A DNA stretch of 64,000 nt from JAJPKK01 sp963702755. GTDB lineage: Bacteria; Pseudomonadota; Alphaproteobacteria; Rhizobiales; Xanthobacteraceae. Each line of letters begins with the position of its first letter. Positions within the stretch are counted from its first letter, which is position 1. This document shows positions 55,095 to 63,468 of this stretch, one piece after another. The stretch is taken from NCBI GenBank assembly GCA_963702755.1, contig CAVPDZ010000010.1, positions 372,001-436,000 of the forward strand, given 5' to 3'. The position numbers and the translations under genes were made by a program. The notes under the pieces were generated by a model. That model made no database searches and had not been told where the DNA came from. It worked only from the letters and a program-made list of their open reading frames with translations.

Positions 55095-55455
55095 AGTGGG
55101 GGCTTCTGTTGCCAGGTGCCCCCGAACCCCGCCTAACGCTGCTAAGACGTCAGGACTTTAGATCGGTATTTCAAACCGCTTACGCGGCCTGAGCAACCGG
55201 AGCATAGTTGTCGTTTGCAACTATTGCAGTGGCCCGATAACGGCGGAACCATACCGAGCAAAAGCACGCCCTTTACGCCCTCGTCGATCCTGTTTCGCCC
55301 CCGGATCAGGAACCAGTGATCAGTAATCAGTGATCAGAAAAATTAACTGACCTGACCCTGAGCCCTGATGGTGGAGGCGCCGGGTACTGCCCCCGGGTCC
55401 GAATGGTTTATTACGACGGCCATTTATCGCCATAGCCGGCAAGCCGGCACCCTCA
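55095..55455 (-). ncRNA. ssrA: Two-piece (circularly permuted) tmRNA, alphaproteobacterial type
   Basis: Rescue RNA for stalled ribosomes, read on the minus strand. The acceptor piece comes first: it ends in a T-arm-like GGACCCGGGGGCAGTACCCGG and the encoded acceptor GCGCCTCCACCA (3' A at 55369). A spacer of about 67 bases to be removed follows. The coding piece begins GGGGGCGAAACAGGATCGAC near 55302 and carries the tag reading frame GCA...TAA at 55218-55180 encoding ANDNYAPVAQAA. Its 3' part forms a hairpin GGGGGC...GCCCCC (55098-55123). The end points are estimates to within about 20 bases. A TTATAT -10 box is at 55456-55461. Confidence 0.93.
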
Positions 55456-55461
55456 ATATAA
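55456..55461 (-). promoter_or_regulatory. -10 box of the ssrA promoter (candidate)
   Basis: TTATAT on the minus strand lies 5-7 bases before GAGGGTGCCGG, the likely start of the acceptor-piece transcript. The -35 region (CTTTCT) is weak. Position and sequence suit a constitutive promoter for the tmRNA. Confidence 0.45.
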
Positions 55462-55640
55462 GGGTTGATCGGGCAGGGAGAAAGAGGCTCAGAGCGGCTC
55501 CTCGCTGGTGGCTGCTTTGGTCTTGGTCTGGCGGGGCGGCCGGAGAAATCTGTAAATCGTTGTTGCGATGCAGGCCAGGCGGGCGCGCTGACCGGCCAAA
55601 TCGTCTGCATCTCAAGTTTGTCCTGGGCTATTCCACGCCC

Positions 55641-56229
55641 ATGTCCAACGAAATCACGCCTCTCGCGCCGTCCAAATCCTTAGGGCCTTCGCCCCCGACC
55701 GTTGGTGAACTCTTCCTCGCGTTCGCCCGCGTTTCGATCTCAAGCTTCGGCGGCGTATTGGCGTGGTCGCGGCGGATGCTCGTCGACGAAAAACGCTGGA
55801 TGACGCCGGAGGAGTTCAACGACATCCTGGCACTGTGCCAATTCCTCCCGGGCCCCAACATCGTCAACGTCTCTGCCGTGTTTGGGATGCGGGTTCGCGG
55901 GCTCGCCGGCGCGCTCGCCTGCTTGACCGGCCTCCTCGGGCCATCGGTGCTGCTGATGATCGTCGTCGGTATCTTCTACCGTCGCTTCGGCGCGCTGCCG
56001 CGGCTCGAGGGAATGTTGTCGGGTCTCGCCGCGGCAGCCGCCGGCATGATCCTGTCGACGGCCTTGCAGGTGGCCGCGCCCCTTCGTCGTATGCGCCTAG
56101 GGCCTGCGCATGGCGTCGCTCTCGCCATCTTCGTCGGGCATAGGGCTCCTCGGCTTCAGCCTGCCGTTGACGCTCCTGGTGCTGGTGCCGGTGAGCATCG
56201 GGTTTGCATGGCCACGCACCAATGCATGA
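55641..56229 (+). CDS. chrA: Chromate transporter family protein, short ChrA (first of pair), one frameshift
   Basis: Inner-membrane protein of about 195 residues with five to six membrane segments. It begins MSNEITPLAPSKSLG and has the CHR motif FARVSISSFGGVLAWSRRML then EFNDILALCQFLPGPNIVNV and GALACLTGLLGPSVLLM. Removing one G near 56140 restores VGIGLLGFSLPLTLLVLVPV and the end SIGFAWPRTNA with TGA at 56227-56229. That stop overlaps the start of a second ChrA-like gene. No ribosome site is clear before the ATG at 55641. As written the two look fused, but only because of the extra base. Confidence 0.8.
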
Positions 56230-56753
56230 TCCGCCCTCACCTCATCAGCCTGTTTCTGCGGTTCGCGACGCTGTCGCTGTTTGCCGTCGGCGGTGCAAGC
56301 GCGGCGGTACCGGAGATGCATCGGCAGTTCGTCGATGTCGCCCATTGGCTGACGGATCGCGAGTTCACCGCGTTGTTTGCCATGGCGCAGGCGGCGCCGG
56401 GACCGAACGTGATGTTCGTCGCCCTGCTGGGCCATTACTTCGGCGGCGTTCCGGGCGCGCTGGTGGCAACGGTCGGCATGTGCGGCCCGACCTGCGTTCT
56501 GGCTTGGGCCGTGTCGCGGGTGTTCGATCGTTTTCGCACCGCGAGGTGGCGGATTGCGATCCAATCGGGACTGGTGCCGGTGACCATCGGCCTGATCGCG
56601 GCGAGCGCATTCGTCATTGCGCGCGCCGCCGATCGCGGGCTCGTCGCCTACGCGATCACTGCAGTGACTTTCGCACTCGTGCAATGGACCCGGGTGTCGC
56701 CGCTGTTTGCGTTCGCGGCCGCCGCACTGTTCGGACTTTTCGGTCTGGTCTAA
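56226..56753 (+). CDS. chrA: Chromate transporter family protein, short ChrA (second of pair)
   Basis: Inner-membrane protein of 175 residues. It starts MIRPHLISLFLRFATLSLFA at 56226, overlapping the previous stop by four bases. The second CHR motif reads FAVGGASAAVPEMHRQFVDV, then LFAMAQAAPGPNVMFVALLG and GALVATVGMCGPTCVLAWAV. Short ChrA proteins usually work as heteromeric pairs that move chromate or another oxyanion outward. The reaction is inferred from the family; no chrB regulator is adjacent. Same strand as the TctB-like gene downstream (123 bases). Confidence 0.82.
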   Translation: MIRPHLISLFLRFATLSLFAVGGASAAVPEMHRQFVDVAHWLTDREFTALFAMAQAAPGPNVMFVALLGHYFGGVPGALVATVGMCGPTCVLAWAVSRVFDRFRTARWRIAIQSGLVPVTIGLIAASAFVIARAADRGLVAYAITAVTFALVQWTRVSPLFAFAAAALFGLFGLV

Positions 56754-56876
56754 CGCGCCATTTCAAACGTCGCCTACAACGAAGGCTTCCGGTTGCGGCC
56801 TGCCTTGTGCTAGGGGACAAACAAGGGCATAAGCTGGTGTCCCACATCGGAAAGCCAGCGCGGAGGGGAGGAGTTG

Positions 56877-57596
56877 ATGTCGGAAGTACCGCCGCATGCC
56901 GAGGCGATAGGAACACCTGAATCGTCGAAGCAGGCGCTTTATCTCAAAATCGGTGGCGGACTTGCCGTCATTGCCGTGGTGGCGCTCGGTGTGGTGGTTG
57001 GATGGGTTCCAAACTTCCTCGGTTCTGTTGTCGCCTCGCCCGAGTTCTACCGCTACGTCGCCGAGGTGTTCGGCTTCTACGCTCTGGTCTTCCTCCTCGT
57101 CGGGATGCTTGGCGCGCCCGCCAGCCCGCGTGATTATTTCGGTGGCGCCGCGCTGGTCGCGCTTGCCCTGTTCGCCCATGAGGCGGCGCGCGACCTGCCG
57201 GGCATGCGCGGTTTCGCGTTCGGTCCCGGAACGGCGCCGCGCATGTTTGCTTACCTGCTGATCGCCCTTGGTCTTGCGGTTTCGGGGACCGGCCTGTCCA
57301 CCAAGGGCCCGGGCATCGATCGCTTCTATTTGCGCGGCCCGCTGTTCGTCACCGCATCCGTGGTGCTGTTTGCCATTTTCGTTCGGCCGCTCGGCCTCGC
57401 CATTGCGAGCTTCGTGAGCATCTGCGCCGCGGCGGGCGCGACGCCGGAGGCACGCGTCATCGAGACGATCATCTGGGGCGTGGTCCTGACGGCGTTCTGC
57501 GTCTTCCTGTTCGTCTACGCGCTTAACCTGCCGATGCAGATTTGGCCTGTCAGCTGGGACATGGCGACGATCATCAAAGGCATCGGGGTCCGATGA
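56877..57596 (+). CDS. tctB: TctB-like tripartite tricarboxylate transporter small permease
   Basis: Inner-membrane protein of 239 residues, longer than the usual TctB of about 150. After a 20-residue polar start come about six hydrophobic segments: GGGLAVIAVVALGVVVGWV, VFGFYALVFLLVGMLGAP and RGPLFVTASVVLFAIFVRPL, then AIASFVSICAAAGATPEARV with IIWGVVLTAFCVFLFVYALN. GFAFGPGTAPRMFAYLLIAL carries the FGPG-type TctB loop. The ATG at 56877 follows a very strong GGAGGGGAGGAG. It precedes tctA by 46 bases. Confidence 0.85.
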   Translation: MSEVPPHAEAIGTPESSKQALYLKIGGGLAVIAVVALGVVVGWVPNFLGSVVASPEFYRYVAEVFGFYALVFLLVGMLGAPASPRDYFGGAALVALALFAHEAARDLPGMRGFAFGPGTAPRMFAYLLIALGLAVSGTGLSTKGPGIDRFYLRGPLFVTASVVLFAIFVRPLGLAIASFVSICAAAGATPEARVIETIIWGVVLTAFCVFLFVYALNLPMQIWPVSWDMATIIKGIGVR

Positions 57597-57642
57597 AACG
57601 TATGCCGGCTGCGGCCCGCATCAACAGCGTAAGTGATAAGCC

Positions 57643-59199
57643 ATGATAGACCTGCTTTCACATCTCGGTCAGGGCTTCGGCGTCGTATTCCAGTTCGTGG
57701 AGTACAAGTTCACCCTATTCGGAGACGCCCATTCGATCTGGGTGCCGTGGAACATCCTCCTCTGCCTGATCGGCGCGATCATCGGCACGCTGATCGGCGT
57801 GTTGCCGGGCGTCGGCCCGCTCGCGACCATCGCGATGCTGCTGCCGATCACCTTCGGCCTGCCGCCGGTCGGCGCGCTGATCATGCTCGCCGGCATCTAT
57901 TACGGCGCCCAGTATGGCGGCTCGACCACGTCGATCCTCATCAACATTCCAGGTGAATCGTCCTCGGTGATGACGACCCTCGACGGCCATCAGATGGCCC
58001 GCCAGGGTCGGGCCGGCCCGGCGCTGGCCATCGCCGCCATCGGATCGTTCTTCGCCGGCTGCGTGTCGACGGTGCTGGTCGCGGCCCTCGGAGCCCCGCT
58101 CACCTCGCTCGCGCTGCTGTTCGGTCCGGCCGAATATTTCTCGCTCATGGTGCTCGGCCTGTGCTTTGCCGTGGTGCTTGCTCGCGGCTCGATCCTCAAG
58201 GCGCTCGCCATGGTGGTGACCGGCCTCCTGATGTCGATGGTCGGCTCCGACATCGAGACCGGCCAGTCGCGCATGGCCTTCGACATCCCCGAACTGTCCG
58301 ACGGTATCGGCTTCGTGGTCGTCGCCATGGGCGTGTTCGGCTTCGCCGAGATCATGCGCAACCTGGAGCAGGCGGAATCGCGCGACGTCCTCAAGACCAA
58401 GCTGACCGGCCTGATGCCGACCTGGCCCGATCTGAAGGCATCGGCAGGCCCGATCGGACGGGGTACCATCTTGGGCTCGATCCTCGGCATCCTGCCGGGT
58501 GGCGGCGCCGTCATTGCCTCGTTTGCGGCCTACACGTTCGAGAAGAAGTTCTCGCGCGACCCGTCGCGGTTCGGACGCGGCGCCATCGAAGGCGTCGCCT
58601 CTCCCGAAAGCGCCAACAACGCCGCGGCGCAGACCTCGTTCATTCCGCTGCTGACGCTCGGTATCCCGCCGAACGCGGTGATGGCCCTCATGGTCGGCGC
58701 CATGACCATCCATGGCATCGTGCCGGGCCCGCAGGTGATGACCAAGCAGCCGGACCTGTTCTGGGGCATGATCGCCTCGATGTGGGTCGGCAATCTCATG
58801 CTGATCGTCATCAACCTGCCCATGGTCGGCATGTGGGTGAAGCTGTTGCAGGTGCCGTACCGGTTCCTGTTCCCGGCGATCCTCATCTTCTGCTCGATCG
58901 GCGTCTATTCCATCAACAACGCGCCGTTCGACTGCGTGTTGACCGCGCTGTTCGGCATCATCGGTTATTGGCTCGTCAAACATGACTTCGAGCCGGCGCC
59001 CTTGCTGCTCGGGTTCGTGCTCGGACAGATGATGGAAGAGCACCTGCGCCGCGCCATGCTGATCGCCCGCGGCGATCCGACCACGTTCTTTACCCGGCCG
59101 ATTTCCGGCACCTTGATCGGCCTCGCGATACTGCTGCTGATCATCGCAGTGCTGCCGATGATCCGGGCGAAGCGCGACGAGGTCTTCGTCGAAGAGTGA
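57643..59199 (+). CDS. tctA: Tripartite tricarboxylate transporter large permease (TctA family), second copy
   Basis: Inner-membrane permease of 518 residues, intact. It has GVLPGVGPLATIAMLLPITF, GIYYGAQYGGSTTSILINIP, GILPGGGAVIASFAAYTFEK and SPESANNAAAQTSFIPLLTL, all matching TctA. It is clearly a different paralogue from the copy at 31613-33151. No substrate-binding (TctC) gene is adjacent, so the system must use a binding protein encoded elsewhere. Start ATG at 57643, after AAGTGATAAG. Confidence 0.95.
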   Translation: MIDLLSHLGQGFGVVFQFVEYKFTLFGDAHSIWVPWNILLCLIGAIIGTLIGVLPGVGPLATIAMLLPITFGLPPVGALIMLAGIYYGAQYGGSTTSILINIPGESSSVMTTLDGHQMARQGRAGPALAIAAIGSFFAGCVSTVLVAALGAPLTSLALLFGPAEYFSLMVLGLCFAVVLARGSILKALAMVVTGLLMSMVGSDIETGQSRMAFDIPELSDGIGFVVVAMGVFGFAEIMRNLEQAESRDVLKTKLTGLMPTWPDLKASAGPIGRGTILGSILGILPGGGAVIASFAAYTFEKKFSRDPSRFGRGAIEGVASPESANNAAAQTSFIPLLTLGIPPNAVMALMVGAMTIHGIVPGPQVMTKQPDLFWGMIASMWVGNLMLIVINLPMVGMWVKLLQVPYRFLFPAILIFCSIGVYSINNAPFDCVLTALFGIIGYWLVKHDFEPAPLLLGFVLGQMMEEHLRRAMLIARGDPTTFFTRPISGTLIGLAILLLIIAVLPMIRAKRDEVFVEE

Positions 59200-59347
59200 G
59201 GCTTTCAGGGATCAGGGTGGCGGCGATCGGGAGGTCAGACCGAGGCCGGAGTGTTGCGTCTCGCGGGTAGCGCGAGGTCGGCTTGAATGCTCCGGCTGCT
59301 GATCTAAATTCCGGTCGCTGATTCCCAAACTCTGATTCCTGATCCTG

Positions 59348-60142
59348 ATGCGGCAATATCTCGACCTGGTGCAGCGAGTCCTCTCCGACGGCGTGGAAAA
59401 GCGCGACCGTACCGGTACCGGCACGCGGTCGATTTTCGGCCATCAGATGCGGTTCGATCTCGCCGCCGGCTTTCCGCTCGTCACCACCAAGAAGCTGCAT
59501 CTCAAGTCGATCATTTACGAGCTGCTGTGGTTCCTGGCGGGCGACACCAACATCAAATATCTCAACGATCACGGCGTTTCGATCTGGGATGAATGGGCGG
59601 ACGAAAATGGCGACCTCGGCCCGGTCTATGGCCGTCAATGGCGCTCCTGGCCGACGGCGAGCGGCGGCACCATCGACCAGATCTCCGATGTCGTCGCCGC
59701 CATTCGGCGCAATCCGGATTCACGCCGCCTGATCGTCACCGCCTGGAATCCGGCCGATGTCGACAAGATGGCGCTGCCGCCGTGCCACTGCCTGTTCCAG
59801 TTCTATGTCGCGGAGGGCAAGCTGTCGTGCCAGCTCTACCAGCGCTCCGCCGACGTCTTCCTTGGCGTCCCGTTCAACATTGCCTCTTACGCCCTGCTGA
59901 CCGTGATGGTGGCGCAGGTCACCGGCTTGAGGCCGGGAGATTTCGTGCACACCTTCGGCGATGCGCACCTCTATCTCGACCACCTCGAACAGGCGCGCCA
60001 GCAGCTGGCGCGGTCGCCGCGAGCGTTGCCGCAGCTCAAACTCAATCCGGCCGTCATCGATCTCTTCGCCTTCCGCTATGAGGACTTCACGGTCGAAGGT
60101 TACGATCCCCATCCGCACATCAAGGCCAAGGTCGCGGTGTGA
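59348..60142 (+). CDS. thyA: Thymidylate synthase
   Basis: Cytosolic enzyme converting dUMP to dTMP with methylenetetrahydrofolate. The 264-residue protein has KRDRTGTGTRSIFGHQMRFD (dUMP-phosphate Arg), WRSWPTASGGTIDQI, the catalytic Cys in LPPCHCLFQFYVAEGKLSCQ, RSADVFLGVPFNIASYALL and the end PHPHIKAKVAV. Length is standard. The ATG at 59348 has no strong Shine-Dalgarno. folA follows with an 18-base gap, so the two form a folate-thymidylate pair. Confidence 0.97.
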   Translation: MRQYLDLVQRVLSDGVEKRDRTGTGTRSIFGHQMRFDLAAGFPLVTTKKLHLKSIIYELLWFLAGDTNIKYLNDHGVSIWDEWADENGDLGPVYGRQWRSWPTASGGTIDQISDVVAAIRRNPDSRRLIVTAWNPADVDKMALPPCHCLFQFYVAEGKLSCQLYQRSADVFLGVPFNIASYALLTVMVAQVTGLRPGDFVHTFGDAHLYLDHLEQARQQLARSPRALPQLKLNPAVIDLFAFRYEDFTVEGYDPHPHIKAKVAV

Positions 60143-60160
60143 GGCAGACGTCCGGCAGAC

Positions 60161-60670
60161 GTGCCCCTCGTTCTTGTGGCGGCGGTCGCCGAGAATGGCG
60201 TGATCGGGCGGGACGGCGGGCTGCCGTGGCGGCTCAAAAGCGACCTCAAGCGGTTTCGCGCACTTACCCTTGGCCATCCCGTGGTGATGGGCCGCAGAAC
60301 GTTCCTGTCGTTCGGCAAGCCGCTGCAGCACCGCACCAATATCGTCATCAGTCGCGATCCCAACTTTACGAGGCCGGGAATCCTCGTCGCTCCGGACCTC
60401 GCGGCGGCGCTCGCGGTGGCGCAGGGCGATGCGCTTCGCCGCGGCGCTGACGCGATCATCATCGGCGGCGGCGCGGGTCTTTATGCCGATACGATCGGGA
60501 GTGCTGCGCGGCTCGAAATCACTCGCGTTCATGCTTGCCCGGAAGGCGATACCAAATTTCCGGAAATCGATCCGACGCGATGGCGCGAAATCGCCCGGGA
60601 GGAACACCCCGCCGGGCCCGACGACGAAGTATCCTTTACCGCATTGACTTATCGAAGAGTTGAAGAGTAA
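60161..60670 (+). CDS. folA: Dihydrofolate reductase
   Basis: Cytosolic enzyme that regenerates tetrahydrofolate after the thymidylate synthase reaction. The 169-residue protein starts with GTG at 60161 (PLVLVAAVAENGVIGRDGGL), has LPWRLKSDLKRFRALTLGHP, VVMGRRTFLSFGKPL and IIIGGGAGLYADTI, with the NADPH-binding GGG and the substrate Asp replaced by the usual bacterial pattern. It ends RRVEE. Coupled to thyA by position. Followed by a 224-base gap before hflK that contains no gene. Confidence 0.95.
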   Translation: MPLVLVAAVAENGVIGRDGGLPWRLKSDLKRFRALTLGHPVVMGRRTFLSFGKPLQHRTNIVISRDPNFTRPGILVAPDLAAALAVAQGDALRRGADAIIIGGGAGLYADTIGSAARLEITRVHACPEGDTKFPEIDPTRWREIAREEHPAGPDDEVSFTALTYRRVEE

Positions 60671-60894
60671 CGCTGATGCGGCGCGGCGGTGGAGCTTGCC
60701 CTGCATGCTAAAGCTGCTTGAAACGAGCGCGCGCTGCTGAATGCCTTTGCCGGCCGGAAAGGATGATCAGCCTGCGAGCGCCGGCGCGCGTTGAAAGGGG
60801 CGAGTGCGTCCCCTATAAACCGGCTCAGATTTGATATTTCGGCCATCCGGCCCCGACGCGGGGCCACCGATTCGGCCATTACGGAGAGTTCACA

Positions 60895-62064
60895 ATGCCG
60901 TGGAGTAACCAAGGCGGCGGACCATGGGGTTCGGGGCCAAAGGGACCGTGGGGTTCGGGATCCCCGCCATCGGGGTCCTCGTCGCCCGATCTCGAGGAGT
61001 GGCTGCGGCGCGGCCAGGACAAGATACGCAACATTATTCCCGGCGGTAACTTCCGCGGCGGCGGAATTGCGGTGATCCTGATCGGCGCACTTGTGGTGTG
61101 GGGCTTGACCGGGTTCTTTCGGGTCGAGCCTGACGAACTTGGCCTCGTGATGAAGTTCGGGAAATATAGCTGGGATGCCCATCCCGGCCTCAACTACCAC
61201 CTGCCGTATCCGATCGAGACGTTTGAGCGTCTGAAGGTCACTCGCGTCAATCCGATCAACATCGGCATGCGCATCGTCGAAGACAGCCGGCGCGGCACAC
61301 AGATGCGCGACGTTCCGGAAGAGAGTTTGATGCTGACCGGCGACGAGAACATCGTCGATGTCGATTTCACGGTTTTGTGGATGGTCAAACCACCGTCGCC
61401 CGGATTTCCGGCCGGCGGCGCGCCTGACTTCGCGTTCAACATCCAGAACCCCATCGGTACCGTGAAAGCCGTCGCCGAAAGCGCCATGCGCGAGGTGGTC
61501 GGCCGTTCGGAAATCCAACCGATCCTGACCGGCGCGCGTCAGACGATCGAGACGGCGGTGAGCGAGCTGATGCAGAAGACCCTCAACTCCTATAAATCGG
61601 GCATCCTGGTCACCCAGGTGCAGATGCAGCAGGTCAATCCGCCCGCGCAGGTGATCGACGCGTTCCGCGACGTTCAGGCCGCCAAGACCGATCAGGACCG
61701 CTTGCAGAACGAGGCGCAGACCTACCAGAACCGCGTCGTTCCCGAGGCACGCGGCCGCGCTGCCCAGATCGTGCAGGCGGCGGAGGCCTACCGTGAGCAG
61801 ACCGTTGCCGAGGCCAAGGGCCAGACTGCGCGCTACAACCAGATCTACGACCAATACAAGAAGGCACCGGAGGTTACGCGTCAGCGGCTCTATCTCGAAA
61901 CAATGGAGCGTGTGCTTGGCGGCACGGACAAGATCATCCTCGATGCGCCCACCAGCGCGGGCAGTGGCGGCGTCGTGCCGTATCTGCCGTTGCCGGAGCT
62001 GCGAGCGCGCCCGGGGACGCCGTCGACGTCCGGCCCAGCCCAGACGACGGGGGGCAACCGATGA
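60895..62064 (+). CDS. hflK: FtsH modulator HflK
   Basis: Membrane protein of the SPFH/prohibitin family that, with HflC, regulates the FtsH protease. The 389-residue protein has a Gly/Pro/Ser-rich cytoplasmic N-terminus (MPWSNQGGGPWGSGPKGPWG), one membrane segment IAVILIGALVVWGLTGF (about 58-74) and the band-7 domain starting RVEPDELGLVMKFGKYSWDA. It continues VEDSRRGTQMRDVPEESLML and LQNEAQTYQNRVVPEARGRA. A Pro/Thr-rich tail ends GGNR. It overlaps hflC by four bases (ATGA). Confidence 0.95.
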   Translation: MPWSNQGGGPWGSGPKGPWGSGSPPSGSSSPDLEEWLRRGQDKIRNIIPGGNFRGGGIAVILIGALVVWGLTGFFRVEPDELGLVMKFGKYSWDAHPGLNYHLPYPIETFERLKVTRVNPINIGMRIVEDSRRGTQMRDVPEESLMLTGDENIVDVDFTVLWMVKPPSPGFPAGGAPDFAFNIQNPIGTVKAVAESAMREVVGRSEIQPILTGARQTIETAVSELMQKTLNSYKSGILVTQVQMQQVNPPAQVIDAFRDVQAAKTDQDRLQNEAQTYQNRVVPEARGRAAQIVQAAEAYREQTVAEAKGQTARYNQIYDQYKKAPEVTRQRLYLETMERVLGGTDKIILDAPTSAGSGGVVPYLPLPELRARPGTPSTSGPAQTTGGNR

Positions 62065-63002
62065 AATCCGGTATTTGGGGCGGTGTTGCCGTCATCATCA
62101 TCATCGTTCTGTTGATCGTTGCCGCGACATCGCTGTTCGTCGTGGAGCAGACGCAGCAGGCGCTCGTCGTCCGGCTTGGCGATCCGATCAGGACGCTTCC
62201 GAACCCCGGTCTGCATACCAAAGTCCCGTTCATCGATTCGGTGATCTACGTGGACAAGCGCATTCTCGATCTCGAGAACGCGGCGCAGGAGGTCACCTGC
62301 TCGGATCAGAAGCGGCTCGTGGTGGACGCCTTCGCGCGCTATCGCATCCAGGATCCGCTCTTGTTCTACAGGAGCGTAAGTACCATCGAGGGCGCCAATT
62401 CGCGGCTTTCGACCTTGCTCAACTCCGCGCTGCGCCGTGTGCTCGGCGAAGTGACGCTGATCAACGTCGTCCGCGACGAGCGGGAAGTGCTGATGGGGCG
62501 CGTGCGCGCGCAGCTTGATCACGAGGCGCAGGCGTTCGGCATCCAGGTGGTCGATGTGCGGATCCGGCGCGCCGACTTGCCGGAACAGAACAGCCAGGCA
62601 GTCTATGCGCGCATGCAGACCGAGCGGCAGCGTGAGGCCGCCGAACTGCGCGCCCAGGGCACCCAGAAGAGCCAGGAGATCCGCGCCCGCGCCGATCGCG
62701 ACGTCACCGTGACGGTCGCCGAGGCGACGGCCAAAGGCGAGCAGACCCGCGGCGAAGGCGATGCCGAGCGCAACCGCATCTTTGCCGAGGCGTTTGGCAA
62801 GGACCCGAGCTTCTTTGGCTTCTATCGCTCGATGCAGGCCTACGAGGCGGGCCTGCGCCCCAATGACACGCGGCTGGTGCTGCGACCGGATTCCGATTTC
62901 TTCAAATATTTCGGTGATCCGGACGGCAAGGCAGCGCCCGCGCCGAAATCAGATGGCAGGGCGCCCGCGCCGAAATCAGACTTCAAGGCGGCGCCTCAGT
63001 AA
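62061..63002 (+). CDS. hflC: FtsH modulator HflC
   Basis: Partner of HflK at the inner membrane. The 313-residue protein has a signal-anchor GGVAVIIIIVLLIVAATSLF, VVEQTQQALVVRLGDPIRTL, GLHTKVPFIDSVIYVDKRIL and the helical DADVRIRRADLPEQN-like region VDVRIRRADLPEQNSQAVYA, AQGTQKSQEIRARADRDVTV, and YEAGLRPNDTRLVLRPDSDF. The last 30 residues contain a short duplication APAPKSDGR / APAPKSDFK. It overlaps hflK by four bases. Confidence 0.95.
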   Translation: MKSGIWGGVAVIIIIVLLIVAATSLFVVEQTQQALVVRLGDPIRTLPNPGLHTKVPFIDSVIYVDKRILDLENAAQEVTCSDQKRLVVDAFARYRIQDPLLFYRSVSTIEGANSRLSTLLNSALRRVLGEVTLINVVRDEREVLMGRVRAQLDHEAQAFGIQVVDVRIRRADLPEQNSQAVYARMQTERQREAAELRAQGTQKSQEIRARADRDVTVTVAEATAKGEQTRGEGDAERNRIFAEAFGKDPSFFGFYRSMQAYEAGLRPNDTRLVLRPDSDFFKYFGDPDGKAAPAPKSDGRAPAPKSDFKAAPQ

Positions 63003-63033
63003 GGGCGCCGTTGCTTCTTCGCCGTCGATCGCA

Positions 63034-63219
63034 ATGTCGGACTTCCTGGCTGCCCTCGGGCTCGTGTTCGTCATTGAGGGGCTCGTGTTCGCGGCGTTCC
63101 CCGGTGCCGTCAAGCGGGCGGTCGCCGCGATGATCGAAACCCCGGACCAAGGGCTGCGGACCATCGGGCTCGCGAGCGCCGTGCTCGGCCTGGTCGTCCT
63201 CTGGCTCGTGCGCGGATGA
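63034..63219 (+). CDS. DUF2065 small membrane protein
   Basis: A 61-residue protein with two membrane segments: MSDFLAALGLVFVIEGLVFA, AFPGAVKRAVAAMIETPDQG and LRTIGLASAVLGLVVLWLVR. It is DUF2065, found between hflC and degP in many proteobacteria. The ATG at 63034 is 31 bases after the hflC stop. Function unknown; conserved position suggests a role with the FtsH/HflKC or DegP quality control. Confidence 0.93.
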   Translation: MSDFLAALGLVFVIEGLVFAAFPGAVKRAVAAMIETPDQGLRTIGLASAVLGLVVLWLVRG

Positions 63220-63468
63220 TCGCCCGCGCGCCAGAGCTTTTGTGTCTTTCTCGTCCTTGTCACTGCAACGTGAATAGTCTCAACAAGATGCTGGCTCTCC
63301 TGCAACCTATTGGAATTGGGCCGACAAGTCGCCATTCCGCCGGAATCTGAACGTATTCAGATCCGGTGATTACGCACTTGCGCAGTGCCGTGCGCAGGCG
63401 CACTGTGACCTATTGCTCCCGCGGGAATCATCATTTTCGCTGTGGGACTTACCGGAGAATTGCTGCCC
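63220..63468. other. Intergenic region before the DegP-like gene
   Basis: No gene is seen in these 249 bases. A short hairpin CTGAACGTATTCAG lies near 63348-63361 and a longer imperfect one around 63377-63407 (CACTTGCGC...GCGCACTG). A promoter for the protease gene is expected here, but I cannot name a sigma factor from the sequence. Confidence 0.4.

Noticed and set aside
55368..56753. Single open frame that starts in the tmRNA and spans both ChrA proteins
   Set aside because: Its first 91 codons lie on the acceptor end of ssrA and upstream DNA and read as low-complexity sequence. The apparent fusion depends on one extra base near 56140.
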